Positions 12,898 through 14,650 of a DNA stretch of 14,650 nt are shown here, in pieces. The position numbers were made by a program, and so were the translations under genes. Each line of letters starts with the position of its first letter. Position 1 is the stretch's first letter. The stretch is taken from contig NYZR01000008.1 in the NCBI GenBank assembly GCA_002687255.1, forward strand, positions 1 through 14,650, given 5' to 3'. This DNA is from Candidatus Pacearchaeota archaeon. GTDB taxonomy: Archaea; Nanobdellota; Nanobdellia; Pacearchaeales; GW2011-AR1. Below the pieces are notes generated by a model, which saw only the letters and a program-made list of their open reading frames with translations, searched no databases and had not been told where the DNA came from.

Positions 12898-12906
12898 TAT
12901 TTATAG
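12898..12906 (+). promoter_or_regulatory. TATA-like box of tmk
   Basis: TATTTATAG is centred 26 bases before the ATG at 12928, again without a ribosome binding site in between. Confidence 0.6.
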
Positions 12907-12927
12907 ATCTTTTTTACATGTGTAACT

Positions 12928-13614
12928 ATGCACGATAACTTTCAAAGAGGGCATAAGTATCCTGGGGTGTTTATTAGTTTTGAGGGGGGTGAGGGTGTTG
13001 GTAAGACCACCCATATTTCTTTGTTGCAGAAATATTTGGAGTCTCAGGGTCATGAGGTTGTCTCTACTCGAGAACCTGGTGGGACGATCATTGGCGAGAA
13101 GGCGAGGTCTTTGATTCTCGACCCCGAGAATAAGGGCATGGGGGTGAGGGCTGAACTGTTTCTTTTCCAAGCGAGCAGGGCGCAGCTGGTGGACGAATTG
13201 ATTAGGCCTTCTCTTGAAGAGGGCAAAGTTGTTTTGACGGATAGATTCTATGACTCTACTTTCGTCTATCAGGGCCTGGCTGGAGGTATGGATATGGATG
13301 ATGTTCGGCACGCTGTAAGAATCGCAGTTGATGGAGTTCATCCAGACCTTACTTTTTTGTTGGACGGTTCTACAGAAGCCTCTCAGGTTGATGGGGGTGA
13401 GTTTGGTGAGGGGGGTGATCGGATGGAGCAGAAGGGCGGTGATTTCCATACTAACGTCTATGATCGTTTTCGGGCTCATGCGGATGCTTATGGCCATAAG
13501 ATTAAGATTATTCCTTATCGGAGTGGAGCTATCGATGAGATGCAGGGTGAGGTGATGGGTGTTGTTGATCGCTACCTTCTTTTCAAGGAGCGTCTTGAAA
13601 GTCTCAGTTCATAA
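12928..13614 (+). CDS. tmk: Thymidylate kinase (dTMP kinase)
   Basis: A 228-residue nucleoside monophosphate kinase that turns dTMP plus ATP into dTDP for DNA synthesis. The P-loop is EGGEGVGKTT (19-28), followed by the TMPK signature TREPGGT (47-53). The DRx motif is LTDRFYDSTFVYQG (103-116), and the lid region is DRMEQKGGDFHTNVYDRF (164-181), corresponding to the family's DRFEQ...FHxxV. All expected residues are present. It is slightly longer than usual because of a 12-residue N-terminal lead (MHDNFQRGHKYP) before the first strand. The ATG chosen fits the leaderless promoter spacing. It follows S10 on the same strand but has its own promoter. Confidence 0.95.
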   Translation: MHDNFQRGHKYPGVFISFEGGEGVGKTTHISLLQKYLESQGHEVVSTREPGGTIIGEKARSLILDPENKGMGVRAELFLFQASRAQLVDELIRPSLEEGKVVLTDRFYDSTFVYQGLAGGMDMDDVRHAVRIAVDGVHPDLTFLLDGSTEASQVDGGEFGEGGDRMEQKGGDFHTNVYDRFRAHADAYGHKIKIIPYRSGAIDEMQGEVMGVVDRYLLFKERLESLSS

Positions 13615-13646
13615 TGTTTAAAATTCATTGTTCTTGTTTAGTTTCG

Positions 13647-13721
13647 TGACAGATCGTGAGGGCGTGCCTTCGCACGCACAATGTTGAACGATCTGTCAAC
13701 AACGAGAAGCTTCGCTTCTCG
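13647..13721. repeat. Nested hairpin cluster after tmk
   Basis: TGACAGATCGT (13647-13657) and ACGATCTGTCA (13688-13698) are perfect 11-base inverted repeats. They enclose GCGTGC-CTTC-GCACGC (13662-13677), and CGAGAAGC-TTC-GCTTCTCG (13703-13721) follows immediately. The cluster lies between the convergent tmk and 69-residue genes, so it could end transcription from either side; it also resembles the other hairpin pairs. Confidence 0.6.
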
Positions 13722-13761
13722 AGTATTCAAGTGAAGTATTCTCTCGCAGATGAGGGAATAG

Positions 13762-13971
13762 CTAAGAATTCTTGATTAGTGTGATGAGTTTGTATACGGC
13801 AACTAATGCGATCGTAAGTCCTGCTGCACCGATGATGACGTGGTCATTGTGACTTAGGCCGAATCCTAGTTTCAGGGTTTGGGTGAGGAATTTGTATTGT
13901 GGGAATGTGTAGACCGATCCCATTATGCCGAAGATAATTGCGGTTAGGGTGAAGGTGGTTTTTTGGTTCAT
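13762..13971 (-). CDS. Small two-span membrane protein, unknown function
   Basis: A 69-residue hydrophobic protein with two predicted transmembrane helices: about residues 7-23 (FTLTAIIFGIMGSVYTF) and 44-66 (HVIIGAAGLTIALVAVYKLITLI). A loop with KFLTQTLKLGFGLSHND joins them, and the C-terminus KNS is basic. I do not recognise it. The ATG overlaps the stop of the upstream membrane gene by ATGA (13968-13971), so the two are translated together and may form one membrane complex. Confidence 0.7.
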   Translation of the reverse strand: MNQKTTFTLTAIIFGIMGSVYTFPQYKFLTQTLKLGFGLSHNDHVIIGAAGLTIALVAVYKLITLIKNS

Positions 13972-14642
13972 GCTATGACCTCTTCGTTATTGTGAAGGTA
14001 GTAATTTATGAGGAGAAGTGGGAGTCCTACTGTGATTATGCCTGTGAGGGTTCTGGTGAGGCTGTGGCTCACTATGAAAATCCCGATGAGAGAGACTATT
14101 ACGAATGTGAGGGCTTGGACTTTGGTGTTTTTTATATATGAGAAGCAAAGGAAGGAGGTGATCATGAAGAGGGCTACGAGGTAGAGGCTTCCGCTGAAAT
14201 GTAGGGTTGTTGCGCTTATCTCTGCGTTGTATGTTTGGATTTGGTCTTTGCTGAGTTGATACATGGCGTCCAGGCCGTATGCCATTAAGCTCAGGGCAAA
14301 TGCTGTGGCCAGGTTTCTTGTTTGGGGGTCTCCTCTGTTGGTGAGATAGTTGTAGACAATGGCGTATGAAATGGCGAAGACGGCTATGTGGAGGAACATG
14401 TGGGCGAAGCTTTCTCCGATTCTGAAGACGTTTCTGTTTAGTGTGGGATCTGCGAAGACGTAATAGATGTAGAAGATGAATGGCCCTGCGATGCTCACGA
14501 ATATTCCTTGGTTTCTTCCCTTGCCGATCCAATAGGTGGTGAGGAACAGGATGAGGAAGATGAGGAATATCTTGACGAGGATGTAGTGGAGGTGAACTGC
14601 TGTTTCCGTGGCGAGATGATACAGCGCATCGATCATGATCAT
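13968..14642 (-). CDS. Polytopic membrane protein, unknown function, possibly continuing beyond the window
   Basis: At least 224 residues with about seven hydrophobic segments, near residues 20-38, 45-65, 82-102, 110-128, 145-168, 176-193 and 195-213. Short polar loops join them, and there is one mildly acidic tail (HNNEEVIA). Histidines near the start (HLATETAVHLHY) and in the third segment (HMFLHIAVF) are notable but give no known motif. Two in-frame ATGs exist, at 14642 and 14636. The frame stays open to the right edge, so the true start may lie outside. It is coupled to the 69-residue gene by ATGA. Confidence 0.7.
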   Translation of the reverse strand: MIMIDALYHLATETAVHLHYILVKIFLIFLILFLTTYWIGKGRNQGIFVSIAGPFIFYIYYVFADPTLNRNVFRIGESFAHMFLHIAVFAISYAIVYNYLTNRGDPQTRNLATAFALSLMAYGLDAMYQLSKDQIQTYNAEISATTLHFSGSLYLVALFMITSFLCFSYIKNTKVQALTFVIVSLIGIFIVSHSLTRTLTGIITVGLPLLLINYYLHNNEEVIA

Positions 14643-14650
14643 CGGGAAAG

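Noticed and set aside
13987..14532. 181-residue minus-strand frame overlapping the polytopic membrane gene
   Set aside because: The overlapping frame gives clear transmembrane helices and ATGA coupling; this one is a His/Arg/Pro-rich shadow.

Overview
The window is archaeal. It carries an archaeal-type ribosomal protein S10, an XPD/Rad3-like helicase, a TrmB-family regulator and a VapBC pair. Nearly every gene or operon has an A/T-rich TATA-like box centred 24-27 bases before its start codon, with no ribosome binding site between, which is the layout of leaderless archaeal transcripts. Genes are small and tightly packed, and co-directional genes overlap by ATGA. A DPANN-like or other small-genome archaeon is possible, but this is an impression and not demonstrated. 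The + strand is visibly rich in G and T whichever strand carries the gene, so + genes favour G/T-ending codons and - genes C/A-ending ones.

Left region (1-3916). The window opens inside a superfamily 2 helicase whose Walker A end lies upstream of base 1. Just after its stop codon, pieces of its C-terminal coding sequence recur in other registers and then again after each accessory block: VapBC (1815-2452), an atypical open stretch (about 2560-3075), and an unknown 226-residue gene (3236-3916). This resembles stepwise accretion of accessory cassettes at the 3' end of the helicase gene.

Centre (3986-9205). A two-dinucleotide-domain FAD oxidoreductase (NDH-2/FSP1-like) converges end to end with a TrmB-type regulator. 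Divergent from that regulator is a three-gene operon: a NadE-like ATP pyrophosphatase and two unknown helical proteins, joined by ATGA overlaps. A 9-bp inverted repeat lies at the predicted transcription start of this operon and is a candidate operator. The operon ends tail-to-tail, overlapping serS by 20 bases.

Right region (9206-14650). This holds an unknown charged protein, a Kef-type cation/proton antiporter with an RCK domain, a 28-residue single-span membrane microprotein, ribosomal protein S10, thymidylate kinase and two membrane proteins of unknown function at the right edge. Seven tandem-hairpin arrangements lie in its intergenic spaces. Two of them share a 15-base tail although their stems differ, which points to a repeated palindromic element family.

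No rRNA, tRNA, CRISPR array or transposase gene was recognised.
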